DNA of 64,000 nt from Streptomyces sp. TLI_105 (GCF_900105415.1 NZ_FNSM01000001.1:7572001-7636000); one strand, 5' to 3'; shown: positions 22,047-31,288, counted from the stretch's first letter. A program made the numbers and translations. The notes: a model not told the origin generated them from the letters alone.

Positions 22047-22535
22047 TCAGTGCGTCGGCAGCACGCACACCGTGTCGAGCCCGAGCACCCGGTTGAGCCG
22101 CCCGAACGCCAGCCACGACCCCAGGCTCATCGTCAGCTCCACGATCTCCGCCTGGCTGTACCGCGCCGTCATCCGCGCCCAGAACTCCTCGTCGAGGCCG
22201 TGGTGGTCGAGCGCGTACCGCTCCGCGTACTCGGCCGCGAGCCGCGTCCGCTCGTCGAAGACCTCCGAGACCTCCGTCTCCCGCCATGCCGCGACGAGCT
22301 CGTCGAACCCCTCCTCGACCTTCACCCCGTCCCGGTCGGTGCGCCAGTCCAGACAGAAGCCGCAGCCGTTGATCTGCGCGATCCGCAGCCGCGCCGCCTC
22401 GAACTCGCGCAGCCCCAGGGTCGTATGGGCGTACACGGACAGCGAGAAGTTCGCCGCCGCCGTCCCGATCTCCGGGACCATGTCGCCCCACACGTACCCG
22501 ATCGGCTCCTGGCCCTCGGGAATGTCGATGATCAC
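22047..22535 (-). CDS. Carboxymuconolactone decarboxylase/AhpD-like protein
   Basis: A 162-residue protein. The GTG at 22535 (VIIDIPEGQEP) follows GGGAGG; longer upstream reading is out of frame with the neighbour and not credible. The family core is QINGCGFCLDWR: a CxxC pair flanked by helices, as in AhpD-type disulfide reductases. It overlaps the start of the upstream oxidoreductase stop by 4 nt, so the two are translated together; a role in peroxide or aromatic metabolism is only a guess. Confidence 0.82.
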   Translation of the reverse strand: MIIDIPEGQEPIGYVWGDMVPEIGTAAANFSLSVYAHTTLGLREFEAARLRIAQINGCGFCLDWRTDRDGVKVEEGFDELVAAWRETEVSEVFDERTRLAAEYAERYALDHHGLDEEFWARMTARYSQAEIVELTMSLGSWLAFGRLNRVLGLDTVCVLPTH

Positions 22536-23611
22536 CGTGGTCTCCCTCCCAGCTTCCCGACCGCCGGCCGCAGCGGCACGTCCAGCGCGTCGTACAGTCC
22601 CGGCTCCGCCGCCACCAGCCAGTCGATCGCCCCGACGAGCCGTCCCACCGCCGTGGCGTTCCCGCCCGCCGAACGGTTCTCGCCCTCGGCGGTCGCCGCC
22701 ACCGTCACCTCGATCCGGGGACTCCCCTCGACGATCACCCGGTGCGCGCCGGCGCCGTCCGGGGGCACCGGCCAGTCCGGCGCGCACGAGGGATGGATCC
22801 GGGTGACGTGCTCGATCACGATGCGGGGCTCCCCGCCGACGATCCCCTGCACTTCGAAGCGGACCGCGCCCTGCGTCCCCGCCTCGAACACGCCCATCGT
22901 CCGCGTCCTCACCGCGGCCTCCAGCGGGCGCCGCTCCAGCGTCTCGCGGATCTCGTCGATCTCGGCCCCCAGCGCGCGGGCCATCAGCCGCACCTGGCCG
23001 CCCCAGATCATGGTGGGCACCGAGGGCCACAGCATGGGCGGCTCGTACTCCATCGGCCGGCCCATGCCCACCAGCTCCCGGACCGACTCCTCCTGCTCGT
23101 ACGTCGAGTAGTCGAAGATCTCCTGGCAGCGGATCACGTCCACCGTGGCGGCGAGCCCGCTCACCAGGAGCGGCAGCACGTCGTTGCCCCAGCCCGGGTC
23201 GACGCCCGACACGAAGAGCGAACCGCCGCCCTCGGCGACCGCCGCGAGCACCGGATCCCGGAACTCGGGCGGTGCGTTGCGCTGGTCGTACAGCGGATAC
23301 AGGGCGGGCGTCACCACCACCGCGCCCGCCGCCACCGCCCGCGCCACGTCGGCGAGCGCCCCGTCGGGCCGCGTGTCGCCGGAGGCCGCGTACACCACCG
23401 CCCCCGGCCGCCCGTCGAGCACCGCGCCGACGTCGTCGCCGGCGACCACCCCGAGATCGCGCCCGAGCCCCGCGAGCCGGCCCGCGTCACGGCCCACCTT
23501 GGCCGGGTCGGACACGAGCACGGCCGCGAGCTCGAGACCCGGATGGGCGTCCACGGCGCGAATGGCCGCGCGTCCGACGTTCCCGGTACCCCACACCACC
23601 GTCCGAATCAT
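22532..23611 (-). CDS. NAD(P)-dependent amine dehydrogenase/DapB-like oxidoreductase
   Basis: A 359-residue dehydrogenase with an N-terminal Rossmann fold, VVWGTGNVGRAAIRAV. The middle part FVSGVDPGWGNDVLPLLV and QEIFDYSTYEQEE resembles the dihydrodipicolinate reductase-like family that includes 2,4-diaminopentanoate dehydrogenases. The substrate is unknown. The stop overlaps the GTG of the AhpD-like gene, so the pair forms an operon. Confidence 0.8.
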   Translation of the reverse strand: MIRTVVWGTGNVGRAAIRAVDAHPGLELAAVLVSDPAKVGRDAGRLAGLGRDLGVVAGDDVGAVLDGRPGAVVYAASGDTRPDGALADVARAVAAGAVVVTPALYPLYDQRNAPPEFRDPVLAAVAEGGGSLFVSGVDPGWGNDVLPLLVSGLAATVDVIRCQEIFDYSTYEQEESVRELVGMGRPMEYEPPMLWPSVPTMIWGGQVRLMARALGAEIDEIRETLERRPLEAAVRTRTMGVFEAGTQGAVRFEVQGIVGGEPRIVIEHVTRIHPSCAPDWPVPPDGAGAHRVIVEGSPRIEVTVAATAEGENRSAGGNATAVGRLVGAIDWLVAAEPGLYDALDVPLRPAVGKLGGRPR

Positions 23612-23690
23612 GCGCGGAGGGTAGCGCCGGGCCCCGAAGGTTCCCAGACCCGCGACGCAATCTTCTGACGATCCGTCAGAAAGGGTGGCG

Positions 23691-24131
23691 TCAGGCCAGG
23701 CGCAGCGCCACGAACGGGATCGTGTCGCCCGGCAGGACGTACCGCTCCACCTCCACGAAGCCGCGCGCCAGGGCGAACCGCAGCCCCTCCTCGTTCGAGG
23801 CGAGGACCACCGTCTCCACGCCCTCGTCGCTCAGCGTCCGCGCGTGCGCGAGCCCCCGCTCGTACAGCGCCGTCCCGAAACCCCGCCCCCGGTACTCCGG
23901 CAGCGTCCGCGCGATGACGGTCGCCGCCGGAGTCTCCTCGTCCGGCGGCCGCACCGTCGAACAGCCCACCGCCACGTCCCCGAGGTACGCGACGTCCAGC
24001 CGGTTCCGGCCCGCGCGCTCCCGCACCTCCTCGGGGGAGAGCACCGCCGTCGGGATGATCGTGTTGTGCACGGCCCGCCAGTCGGCGAGCTGCTCCCCGG
24101 TCCGGGCCCGTTCGATACGAAGATCACTCAT
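23691..24131 (-). CDS. GNAT family N-acetyltransferase
   Basis: A 146-residue acetyltransferase with one GNAT domain. The acetyl-CoA loop is RTLPEYRGRGFGTALYERGL, followed by VETVVLASNEEGLRFALARGF, the usual motif A/B region. There is no export signal. The substrate cannot be told from sequence. It lies 73 bp from the decarboxylase gene on the same strand and may be cotranscribed. Confidence 0.88.
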   Translation of the reverse strand: MSDLRIERARTGEQLADWRAVHNTIIPTAVLSPEEVRERAGRNRLDVAYLGDVAVGCSTVRPPDEETPAATVIARTLPEYRGRGFGTALYERGLAHARTLSDEGVETVVLASNEEGLRFALARGFVEVERYVLPGDTIPFVALRLA

Positions 24132-24204
24132 CGGAGCAGGAAACCGCGCCCCGTCGGGCGGGTCAACCGCTTTCGGCGGGCCCCGGCGGCCCGTCGGCCG
24201 GTGC

Positions 24205-25617
24205 TCACGCGTCCCCCGCCGCGGGGAGCCCCCGGACCGCCCGCGCCAGCGCGTCCCGGACCCGGTCCGTGTCCTCCTCCGTCGTACGCCAGTTGCTGAA
24301 CGCGGCGCGCAGCGCGGGCGTGCCGTGCAGGACCGTGGGGGTCAGGAACGCCTCGCCGGAGTCGGCGACCGCCCGCGCCACGGCGGCGAGCCGCTCCGCC
24401 GTCGGACCGTCGGCGAGGGTGAAGCAGACGACGTTCAGGTGCACCGGCGCGAGGAGCCGCAGCCCGGGCACCGCCGAGATCCCCTCGCCGAGGCGTCCGG
24501 CCAGCGCGACACAGCGCTCGACGATCTCGGCGTGCCCCTCGCGCCCGTACGCGGTCAGCGAGAACCAGGTGGCCAGGGCGCGCAGTCGGCGGGAGTTCTC
24601 CGGCGTCAGATGGAGGAAGTCGGGCGTCCCGGCGGGGAGGCCGAGATACGGCGACTCGTTGTGGAAGACCCGCACCTGGAGGTCCTGGCGGCGGGTGAAC
24701 TGGACGGCGGCGTCGTACGGGACGTTCAGCCACTTGTGCAGGTCCACGCAGATCGAGTCGGCCGCGTCGAGCCCGTCGACGAGCCCGGCACGGGCGGGGG
24801 AGAGCGCGGCGAACGCGCCGAACGCGGCGTCGACGTGCAGCCAGAAGTCGTACCGCTCCTTGAGCGCGGCGATCGCCCGCAGGTCGTCGAAGTCGACCGT
24901 GTTCACCGTCCCGGCGTTCGCCACCACGACGGCGGGCCGCCCGTCCAGCGACTCCAGCGCCTCGGCCAGCGCGGTCACGTCCACGGCCTCGCGCTCCCCG
25001 CCGAGCAGCGGCACCGACCGCAGCCGGTCCCGCCCGATGCCCAGCACGGACAGCGCCTTGGTGATGCTGGAGTGCGGGCTGCCGGACAGCACGTGGACCG
25101 GGCCGAGCGCGGCCGCCCCGGCACGGGACACCGAAACGCCCAGACGCTCGCCCAGCCACTCCCGGGCGACGGCGAGCCCCACGGTGTTGGACATCGTGGC
25201 ACCGCTGACGAACGCGCCCCCGTGCGCCTCGCCCAGCCCGAAGAGCTCCCGCAGCCAGCCCACCGTCTCGCGCTCCAGGGCGGCGACGGTCGAGCCGCCG
25301 CCGCTGGAGCCGTTCTGGTCGTAGGCGCCGGTGAGCCAGTCGCCGGCCAGGGCCGCGGGGGTGGCGCCGCCGGTCACGAAGCCGAGGTAGCGCGGACCCG
25401 CCGAGCCGGAGAACCCGGGCTCCCAGCGCTGCGCGAACCGGTCGAGCGCACCCTGCGCGCCGACGCCTCCCGTCGGCAGCGGATCGGGCTCGGGGGCCTT
25501 CGCGGGGGAGGCGACGGGCCGCTCACCGACCCTGGAAAGCTCATGGGCCGCGAAGTCGCGGACGGACTGGAGGAGTTCGGGCAGCCGGGCGAGGTCGGCG
25601 GCGAGCGTGGGATGCAT
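24205..25617 (-). CDS. Group II PLP-dependent amino acid decarboxylase
   Basis: A 470-residue decarboxylase of the aromatic-L-amino-acid/glutamate decarboxylase family. PLP contacts are His182 in SPHSS, Asp263 in HVDAAFG and the Schiff-base Lys295 in DLHKWLNVPYD. The ATG at 25617 gives MHPTLAADLARLPE, a normal family N-terminus. The substrate (tryptophan, tyrosine, DOPA or another amino acid) is not predictable. It is divergent from the L,D-transpeptidase gene; the 279-bp gap shows no further gene. Confidence 0.88.
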   Translation of the reverse strand: MHPTLAADLARLPELLQSVRDFAAHELSRVGERPVASPAKAPEPDPLPTGGVGAQGALDRFAQRWEPGFSGSAGPRYLGFVTGGATPAALAGDWLTGAYDQNGSSGGGSTVAALERETVGWLRELFGLGEAHGGAFVSGATMSNTVGLAVAREWLGERLGVSVSRAGAAALGPVHVLSGSPHSSITKALSVLGIGRDRLRSVPLLGGEREAVDVTALAEALESLDGRPAVVVANAGTVNTVDFDDLRAIAALKERYDFWLHVDAAFGAFAALSPARAGLVDGLDAADSICVDLHKWLNVPYDAAVQFTRRQDLQVRVFHNESPYLGLPAGTPDFLHLTPENSRRLRALATWFSLTAYGREGHAEIVERCVALAGRLGEGISAVPGLRLLAPVHLNVVCFTLADGPTAERLAAVARAVADSGEAFLTPTVLHGTPALRAAFSNWRTTEEDTDRVRDALARAVRGLPAAGDA

Positions 25618-25896
25618 GGCCCCAGGGTAGGCAGGCCGCCAGCGCGTCGGCAGGGGCCAATCCGAAGAGGGTGGCCTGGTATGAGGTCCCGTCAGCAGGC
25701 CGATCGCTCCCCGTGGCACGCGACCGGTCGGGTGGCGGAGGGGCGCCCGGGTGACGCGCCCCTCCGGGCGCCGGCTCGACGGGCCGTGCCCGCCGCGGAA
25801 GCGGCCGTACGGGTGAGGGCGCGGTCGTGGTGGCAGTGCCGCCCGCCGAACGGGTACGGATCGCTGCATTGCCCCCGGCCAGGAGGATGCCGTCCC

Positions 25897-26682
25897 ATGC
25901 CCGTCCGCAAGGGCGCCCCCGCGCTGCTGAGCGCCGGCACGCTGTGCGCGGCCCTGTTGCTCACCGCCTGCGCGAGCCCCGCCCCACCCGCGCCCGCCCC
26001 GACGTCCGCGCCCACCTCGGGCGACAGCCGCCCCGCCCCGGGCCCGCCGGCCGCGGCCGCCAACGACCTCGCCTCCGCCCCGGCCCCCGCACCCCGGATC
26101 CCCGGCGTCGGCCCCGCCACCCAGGCCCACGTGCCCGACGACACCACCCAGGCCTTCGTCGTCACCGGGGCCGGCGCCGACTCCAACACGGCCACCGCCA
26201 CGCTGTACCGGTACGACCCGGCACGCGGCTGGATCGAGACCGCCGGGCCCTGGCCCGCCCGCAACGCCCTTGAGGGCTGGACCGCCGACCACACGGCCGG
26301 CGACCTGCGCTCCCCCATCGGGGTCTTCCGGCTCGGCGACGCGGGCGGGCGGCTGCCCGATCCCGGCGCCCGGCTCCCGTACGACCAGGACGAGCAGTTC
26401 GACATCAGCGGCACCGGCTTCATGGGCGAACCGCTGGAGGGCTCCTTCGACCATGTGATCGCCATCGACTACAACCGGGTGTCCGGCCGTACCCCGCTCG
26501 ACAAGGAGCGCCCCCTCGGCGACGAGAAGGGCGGAGGCGTCTGGATCCACGTCGACCACGGCGGCCCCACCCAGGCCTGCGTCGCCCTGGAGCGGGAGGC
26601 GCTGCGCGAACTCCTGCGCGCCCTCGACCCGGCCGCGGAACCCGTCGTCGTCATGGGGCCGGCGGCCGAACTCGCGCGGTGA
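25897..26682 (+). CDS. L,D-transpeptidase-like lipoprotein
   Basis: A 261-residue exported protein. The lipobox LLLTAC puts the anchor Cys at about residue 25, followed by a long Pro/Ala/Ser linker to residue 75. The C-terminal domain has the YkuD-type region GVWIHVDHGGPTQACVAL, where His and Cys would form the active site; the motif is slightly atypical (ACV rather than GC[IV]R). Expected role: 3-3 peptidoglycan cross-links or lipoprotein attachment. AGGAGG lies 10 nt before the ATG. A terminator follows. Confidence 0.82.
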   Translation: MPVRKGAPALLSAGTLCAALLLTACASPAPPAPAPTSAPTSGDSRPAPGPPAAAANDLASAPAPAPRIPGVGPATQAHVPDDTTQAFVVTGAGADSNTATATLYRYDPARGWIETAGPWPARNALEGWTADHTAGDLRSPIGVFRLGDAGGRLPDPGARLPYDQDEQFDISGTGFMGEPLEGSFDHVIAIDYNRVSGRTPLDKERPLGDEKGGGVWIHVDHGGPTQACVALEREALRELLRALDPAAEPVVVMGPAAELAR

Positions 26683-26687
26683 CGGCC

Positions 26688-26724
26688 CGCGCGGCGCCGG
26701 AAGCCGCACACCTGGCGCCGCGCG
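26688..26724 (+). terminator. Hairpin after L,D-transpeptidase gene
   Basis: CGCGCGGCGCC and GGCGCCGCGCG form a perfect 11-bp stem with a 15-nt loop, 6 bp beyond the stop at 26682. Confidence 0.6.
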
Positions 26725-26748
26725 CAGCCCGTTCCGGCCGTCGGGGTC

Positions 26749-26856
26749 GACCGCCGCGCTGAGTCGGCTTCGGCGGCCCGGCCCGACCGCCGCGCTGAGC
26801 CGGTTCCGGCCGCCCGGCCCGATCGCCGCGCGGAGTCAGTGCCCGCCGCCCGGGCC
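26749..26856. repeat. Three tandem 36-bp repeats at the 3' end of the NDH-2 gene
   Basis: Three adjacent 36-bp copies (26749-26784, 26785-26820, 26821-26856), each starting GA[C/T]CGCCGCGC and ending with CCGGCCC-like bases, with a weaker partial copy before them at 26725-26748. The third copy contains the stop codon and last codons of the minus-strand NDH-2 gene. Confidence 0.85.
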
Positions 26857-28218
26857 CACCGCCCCGCGGAACGAGCCCGTGTGCCGACGGACCTGCTCCG
26901 GCGTCAGGTACGCGTCGGTGTACTCGAAGTCCCGCAGCGTCCCCGCCTTCGAGGCCAGGAACCCGGTCCGTACGTAGTCGTCGCCCGCGACGGCGTTGAG
27001 CAGCCAGTTCGTCATCACCCGGGTCTTGGCCACATTGGTCCGCAGCGCCGCCCAGTGGTAGCCGCGGGCCACGGCCTGGGCGGCCGCTCCGTGCAGCTCC
27101 ACGCCGAGCGGCTTCGACACCCCGTCCATGCCGCCCAGGTCGACCACGAGCCCCAGGTCCTTGTGGGTGTACGGGTGGGTCCGCTCGCTCCGGAGCGTCG
27201 CGACCAGGTTGTCGGCGACGGCCTTGCCCTGCCGCATCGCGTGCTGCGCGGTCGGCGGGCAGATCGCGCCCTCCTCGCCCTTGGCGAGATCGGGGACGGC
27301 CGCGGCGTCGCCCAGCGCCCACACCCCGTCGAGGCCCGGCACGTCCATCTCGGCCGAGACGACGAGCCGGCCCCGGAGGGTCTCCGCGCCGAGCGTGCCG
27401 ATCAGCGGACTCGCGGCCACGCCGGCCGTCCAGATCAGCGTCCGGCTCGGCAGCACCCGCCCGTCGGTGAGCGTCACCGACTCCTCGTCCACCGAGGCCA
27501 CCGACACGCCGAGCGACACCTCGATGCCGCGCTTCGTCAGGATGTCCAGGGCGGCGGCGCCCAGCTTGTCGCCCAGCTCGGGCATCAGCTTCGGCGCGAT
27601 GTCCACCAGATGCCACTTGATGAGGGCGGGGTCGAGCCGGGGGTACCGCTTGACCGCGTTGTGCGTGAGCAGTTGGAGACAGGCGGCCGTCTCCGTCCCG
27701 GCGTACCCGCCGCCGACCACGATGAACTGCAGCCGCGCGGCCCGCTCCTCCTCGTCGTCGCTCGCGTCCGCCAGGTCCAGCTGGGCGATGACGTGGTCGC
27801 GGATGTAGACGGCCTCCGCGAGGGTCTTCATCCCGCGCGCGTGCTCGGCGAGTCCCGGGATGTCGAAGGTGCGGGTCACGCTGCCGGGCGCGAGGACGAG
27901 ATGGTCGTACTGCTCCGTCACGAACTCGCCGGAGATCGTCCGCACCACACAGGCCTTCGCCGCCGTGTCGATGCCGACCACGCCGCCCGGGACGATCCGG
28001 GTCCGGTGCCGCCGGCTGCGCCGCAGGGACAGCGCGACCGACTGCGGGGTCAGCACGCCGGCGGCCACCTGGGGAAGCAGCGGCAGGTACAGCTGGTACG
28101 AGAACGGGGAGAGGAGCGTGATCACCGCCTCCCGTTCGGCGAGGCGCCGTTCGAGCCGCCGCACGCAGCCCACTCCGGCGAAGCCGGCGCCCACCACGAG
28201 AATCCTCGGTCGAGTCAC
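26836..28218 (-). CDS. Type II NADH dehydrogenase (NDH-2)
   Basis: A 460-residue FAD enzyme passing electrons from NADH to quinone without proton pumping, at the inner face of the membrane. FAD-binding ILVVGAGFAGVGCVRRL and NADH-binding FIVVGGGYAGTETAACLQLL are clear, with VWALGDAAAVPD completing the FAD site. The C-terminal part contains the membrane-association helix region. The Gly-rich end overlaps a 36-bp tandem repeat. The gene is divergent from an FMN reductase gene. Confidence 0.92.
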   Translation of the reverse strand: MTRPRILVVGAGFAGVGCVRRLERRLAEREAVITLLSPFSYQLYLPLLPQVAAGVLTPQSVALSLRRSRRHRTRIVPGGVVGIDTAAKACVVRTISGEFVTEQYDHLVLAPGSVTRTFDIPGLAEHARGMKTLAEAVYIRDHVIAQLDLADASDDEEERAARLQFIVVGGGYAGTETAACLQLLTHNAVKRYPRLDPALIKWHLVDIAPKLMPELGDKLGAAALDILTKRGIEVSLGVSVASVDEESVTLTDGRVLPSRTLIWTAGVAASPLIGTLGAETLRGRLVVSAEMDVPGLDGVWALGDAAAVPDLAKGEEGAICPPTAQHAMRQGKAVADNLVATLRSERTHPYTHKDLGLVVDLGGMDGVSKPLGVELHGAAAQAVARGYHWAALRTNVAKTRVMTNWLLNAVAGDDYVRTGFLASKAGTLRDFEYTDAYLTPEQVRRHTGSFRGAVGPGGGH

Positions 28219-28375
28219 GCTGTCCGCCTTTCCCTATGAGCCGTGGGTAACCCTTTTTATCGTGATTGGTGGCATATCGCTCATCGGGTTACGTTGCGGA
28301 AGGCCTCACAGAAGGTCCCGCGAAGGCCCCGTGGAGGGCCTCCGGAAGCCCCCAGCGGAAGGCAGGACAGCGCGC

Positions 28376-28948
28376 ATGAGCACCTACCAGGTCGGCTACT
28401 TCGTCGGCAGCCTCTCGACGAAGTCCATCAACCGGATCCTGTCCCGGGCCCTGATCCGTGTCGCGCCCCCCGGCCTCGAGTTCCGGGAGATCCCCATCAA
28501 GGACCTCCCGCTCTACAACCACGACTTCGACGCCGACTACCCGCCCGAGGGCAAGGCGCTCAAGGAGGCCATCGCGGCCGTCGACGCGATCCTCTTCGTG
28601 ACGCCGGAGTACAACCGGTCCATCCCCGGCGCCCTCAAGAACGCCATCGACTGGGCCAGCCGCCCCTGGGGCACGAACTCCTTCATCCACAAGCCGTCCG
28701 CCGTCATCGGCGCCTCGCCCGGCAAGATCGGCACGGCCGTCGCGCAGCAGAGCCTCCGGTCGGTGCTCAGCTTCTGCAACTCCCCGCAGATGAACGCCCC
28801 GGAGGCGTACATCCAGTTCACCCCGGGGCTGTTCGGCGAGGACGGCGAGGTCACCGACCCGACGACCCAGCAGTTCCTGACCGACTTCATGACCGACTTC
28901 AAGGCCTTCGTGGAGCGCGTCCTCACCGTCCTGCCGCCCCGGCGCTGA
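28376..28948 (+). CDS. NADPH-dependent FMN reductase family protein
   Basis: A 190-residue flavodoxin-like reductase. GSLSTKSINRIL is the FMN phosphate loop and FVTPEYNRSIPGALKNAIDWASRP the diagnostic motif of the NADPH-dependent FMN reductase/azoreductase/chromate reductase family. Likely acceptors are quinones, azo compounds or free flavin. The ATG at 28376 gives MSTYQVGYFVGS. In the 157-bp divergent gap to NDH-2 there is an AT-rich stretch with the palindrome GGGTAACCC (28245-28253) but no recognisable operator. Confidence 0.9.
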   Translation: MSTYQVGYFVGSLSTKSINRILSRALIRVAPPGLEFREIPIKDLPLYNHDFDADYPPEGKALKEAIAAVDAILFVTPEYNRSIPGALKNAIDWASRPWGTNSFIHKPSAVIGASPGKIGTAVAQQSLRSVLSFCNSPQMNAPEAYIQFTPGLFGEDGEVTDPTTQQFLTDFMTDFKAFVERVLTVLPPRR

Positions 28949-28970
28949 GGCGCCGGTACGGCGCCGTGCG

Positions 28971-30149
28971 TCAGAGGAGCGCGACCCCCAGGGGCCGGGA
29001 GCCCGCGAGGAGACGGCGGGTGTCGCCCGTGTCGAGGTCGACGACGGTCAGACCGTCCCAGTACCCGTCCCGGGTGAAGCCGCCCGTCACATAGGCGGTG
29101 CGGCCGTCGCGCGACACGGCCACGCTCTCGTGCGGACCCTCCAGGGGGTAGACCCGCTCGGCCCCGCCGGGCGTGCGCACCGTGAGGGAGGGGCCGCGGT
29201 CCACGTCCGGGTCGATCGGCCCGGTGCCGACGGCCAGCAGCGTTCCGTCGGCGGTCACGGTCGCGCCGTGCTGATGGGTGTTCGCGGTCATCGGCTCGAT
29301 CGTCGTCCGGCCCGTCCCGGGGTCGACCACCGCGAGCCGCTCGCCCTCGAAGGGCAGCAGGAGCTTCCCGTCCGAGGGCCGCACGGCCGTGTAGTGCGGC
29401 TTGAGCCAGGAGCCGAGCCCGCCCTCCGTGCCGTACGGGGCGACCTGGATCCGGCGCGGGGCCGCCGTCCTCGCCGTGACGACCGTGACGTCGAAGGAGT
29501 CGTGGTTCGTCACGTACACCTCGGCGCCGTCCCGCGACACGTCCACGTCGAAGGGGCGCCGGCCGACCGGGACGGTGTCCGTGACCTTCAGCGCCGCCGT
29601 GTCGACGACCTCCAGGGTGCCGTTCCCGCCGGGCACGTTGACCCCCACGTACACTCGCCGTCCGTCCGGGGCGAGCGCGATGCCCATGCCGCCGCCCCGG
29701 TACTCGCCCGTGGTCACCGGCCCGGTGTCCGTGCGGTACGGGATCAGCGCGAGGCGTTCGCGGCTCGCCGTGTCCACGACCGCCACCCCCTCGGCGGTCG
29801 CCACCCAGGCGCGCCCGTCCTCGCCGACGGCCAGACCGTACGGCGCGGTGCCGACCTTCACGGAACCGGTGGCGCCCCGCGCGGGGTCGACGAAGGTGAC
29901 CGTGTCCGAGCCGAAGTCGGTGACGAGCAGGGTGCCCGGGGCGACCGCGCCGTCCGGGCCCGGCGTCACGGGGACGGGGGAGCCGGGACCGGCCGGTCCG
30001 GCCGTGGGGGAGGCCCCGGCGGGCGTCGCCGCACCGGTGGCGGAAGCCGTTCCCCCGGAGCCCTGGGCGCAGCCCGTGAGCAGGACCGCGGCCACCGCGC
30101 CGGGCACGAGCACCCGAGCGGCACGGGACGGACGGCGGGACTTCGGCAT
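28971..30149 (-). CDS. YncE-like beta-propeller lipoprotein
   Basis: A 392-residue exported protein. The signal ends at the lipobox VLLTGC (anchor Cys near residue 27), followed by a Gly/Ser/Thr/Pro linker to residue 70. The rest consists of repeated blades such as VTDFGSDTVTFVDPARG, GIALAPDGRRVYVGVN and SVAVSRDGRTAYVTGG, as in the seven-bladed YVTN/YncE propellers. Ligand unknown. It is convergent with the FMN reductase gene. Confidence 0.87.
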   Translation of the reverse strand: MPKSRRPSRAARVLVPGAVAAVLLTGCAQGSGGTASATGAATPAGASPTAGPAGPGSPVPVTPGPDGAVAPGTLLVTDFGSDTVTFVDPARGATGSVKVGTAPYGLAVGEDGRAWVATAEGVAVVDTASRERLALIPYRTDTGPVTTGEYRGGGMGIALAPDGRRVYVGVNVPGGNGTLEVVDTAALKVTDTVPVGRRPFDVDVSRDGAEVYVTNHDSFDVTVVTARTAAPRRIQVAPYGTEGGLGSWLKPHYTAVRPSDGKLLLPFEGERLAVVDPGTGRTTIEPMTANTHQHGATVTADGTLLAVGTGPIDPDVDRGPSLTVRTPGGAERVYPLEGPHESVAVSRDGRTAYVTGGFTRDGYWDGLTVVDLDTGDTRRLLAGSRPLGVALL

Positions 30150-30319
30150 GACGGACTCCTCGGTACGGCGACCGCGCGGACGGCCCCGCCGGGGTGCCCG
30201 CGCCCTGCCCCCGATCCTCCGCCCGCGCCCGCCACCGCCGGATCCGCCGCCCGTCCCCTCCCGGGCAGCGGGACGGCCGACCCAGGGGTCCACCGATCGG
30301 TTGACCCGCCGCGCGAGGC

Positions 30320-30901
30320 TCAGGCCTTGAGGGCGTCCAGGAAGCACAGCACCCGCTCGACGCACAGCGCGGCCGCCTCCGGCACGTGGTCGGGCGCACC
30401 GCGCTCCGCGAACAGATGGGCCGTGCCCGGGTACAGGAACAGCTCCCGGTCCTCGGCGCCCGCCACCAGCGCGCGCGCCGCCTCCAGGTCCCCCTCGCCG
30501 GCGAAGTACGGATCGGCGTCCATCCCGTGCACCTGTACGGGAACGCCCTCCGGCCAGGCCGCACCGAACGCGTCCACCGGCACACAGGCACCGAAGAGCA
30601 GGGCACCGGCCGCCCCGGGCCGGGTCTGCGCCAGCTTCTGCGCGGGCAGCACGCCGAGCGACAACCCCGCGTACACGACGTCCTGCGGAAGTCCCTCGGC
30701 CGCCCGCTCGCCGCGCGCCACGATCGTGCCGAAGCCGACCTCCTGGGCGTACCCGCCGCCGGCCTCCAGGTCCTCGAACACCCGCCCCTCGTACAGATCG
30801 GGCACGTGCACCGCGTGCCCGGCCCGCCGCAACCCGTCGGCGAACGCGCCGACGCCCTCCGTCAGCCCGAGCGCGTGGTGGAAGAGCAGTACCTCGGCCA
30901 T
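30320..30901 (-). CDS. Dienelactone hydrolase family protein
   Basis: A 193-residue alpha/beta hydrolase. The nucleophile elbow is YAGLSLGV (Ser in G-x-S-x-G), the acid is in HGMDADPYFAG, and the base is His in YPGTAHLF; LLFHHALGLTEGV forms the oxyanion region. Dienelactone hydrolase itself uses Cys, so this is a serine member and probably a small esterase. It lies 170 bp upstream of the propeller gene on the same strand. Confidence 0.87.
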   Translation of the reverse strand: MAEVLLFHHALGLTEGVGAFADGLRRAGHAVHVPDLYEGRVFEDLEAGGGYAQEVGFGTIVARGERAAEGLPQDVVYAGLSLGVLPAQKLAQTRPGAAGALLFGACVPVDAFGAAWPEGVPVQVHGMDADPYFAGEGDLEAARALVAGAEDRELFLYPGTAHLFAERGAPDHVPEAAALCVERVLCFLDALKA

Positions 30902-31015
30902 GTCGTCCTCCCCTGGGTCACCGCACGAGGCCCGCCCGCGTCGCGGGCCGGGCCACTTCGGGAGGCAGCATGACGCACGCCACTGACAACGGCCCGGGAC
31001 ACGGGTCCCGTGAGG

Positions 31016-31288
31016 TCAGCGCATCGGGCGGTGCGGGACGACGGCGCCCGCCTGGCCCATCATGCCCCCGGCCCCGCCGATGCCCATGGGGCCGCCGGCA
31101 CCGGGGTGCGGCGCACCGGCGTGCACGACGGAGCCCTGCGGACCGGGAATCCCCTGCGGAGGCATCTGGATCACCCGGCTCAGATCCCGCATGACCTCCT
31201 CGGCGGTCTGGCGGACGTCACCGGGAACGTCCCCCCGCTCCCGTATGAGCTCGGCGTAGATCGGTGCCGTGCCGTCCGCGTGGTTCAT
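31016..31288 (-). CDS. Small Gly/Pro/Met-rich uncharacterised protein
   Basis: A 90-residue protein. The first half (YAELIRERGDVPGDVRQTAEEVMRDLSRVI) is a predicted amphipathic helical segment; the second half is low complexity, with Gly, Pro, Ala and Met in runs such as GGPMGIGGAGGMMGQ. GGAAG precedes the ATG at 31288. No family is recognised. It is divergent from the RNA ligase operon with a 190-bp gap, so shared regulation is possible. Confidence 0.6.
   Translation of the reverse strand: MNHADGTAPIYAELIRERGDVPGDVRQTAEEVMRDLSRVIQMPPQGIPGPQGSVVHAGAPHPGAGGPMGIGGAGGMMGQAGAVVPHRPMR

Noticed and set aside
26651..27616. Second minus-strand frame across NDH-2 and the 36-bp repeats
   Set aside because: It is out of frame with NDH-2, whose NAD- and FAD-binding motifs are intact; the translation is low-complexity Arg/Gly/Pro.
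28245..28253. GGGTAACCC as a Rex or redox operator between NDH-2 and the FMN reductase
   Set aside because: It does not match the TGTGAA-N6-TTCACA type Rex site; a 9-bp palindrome alone is too weak.
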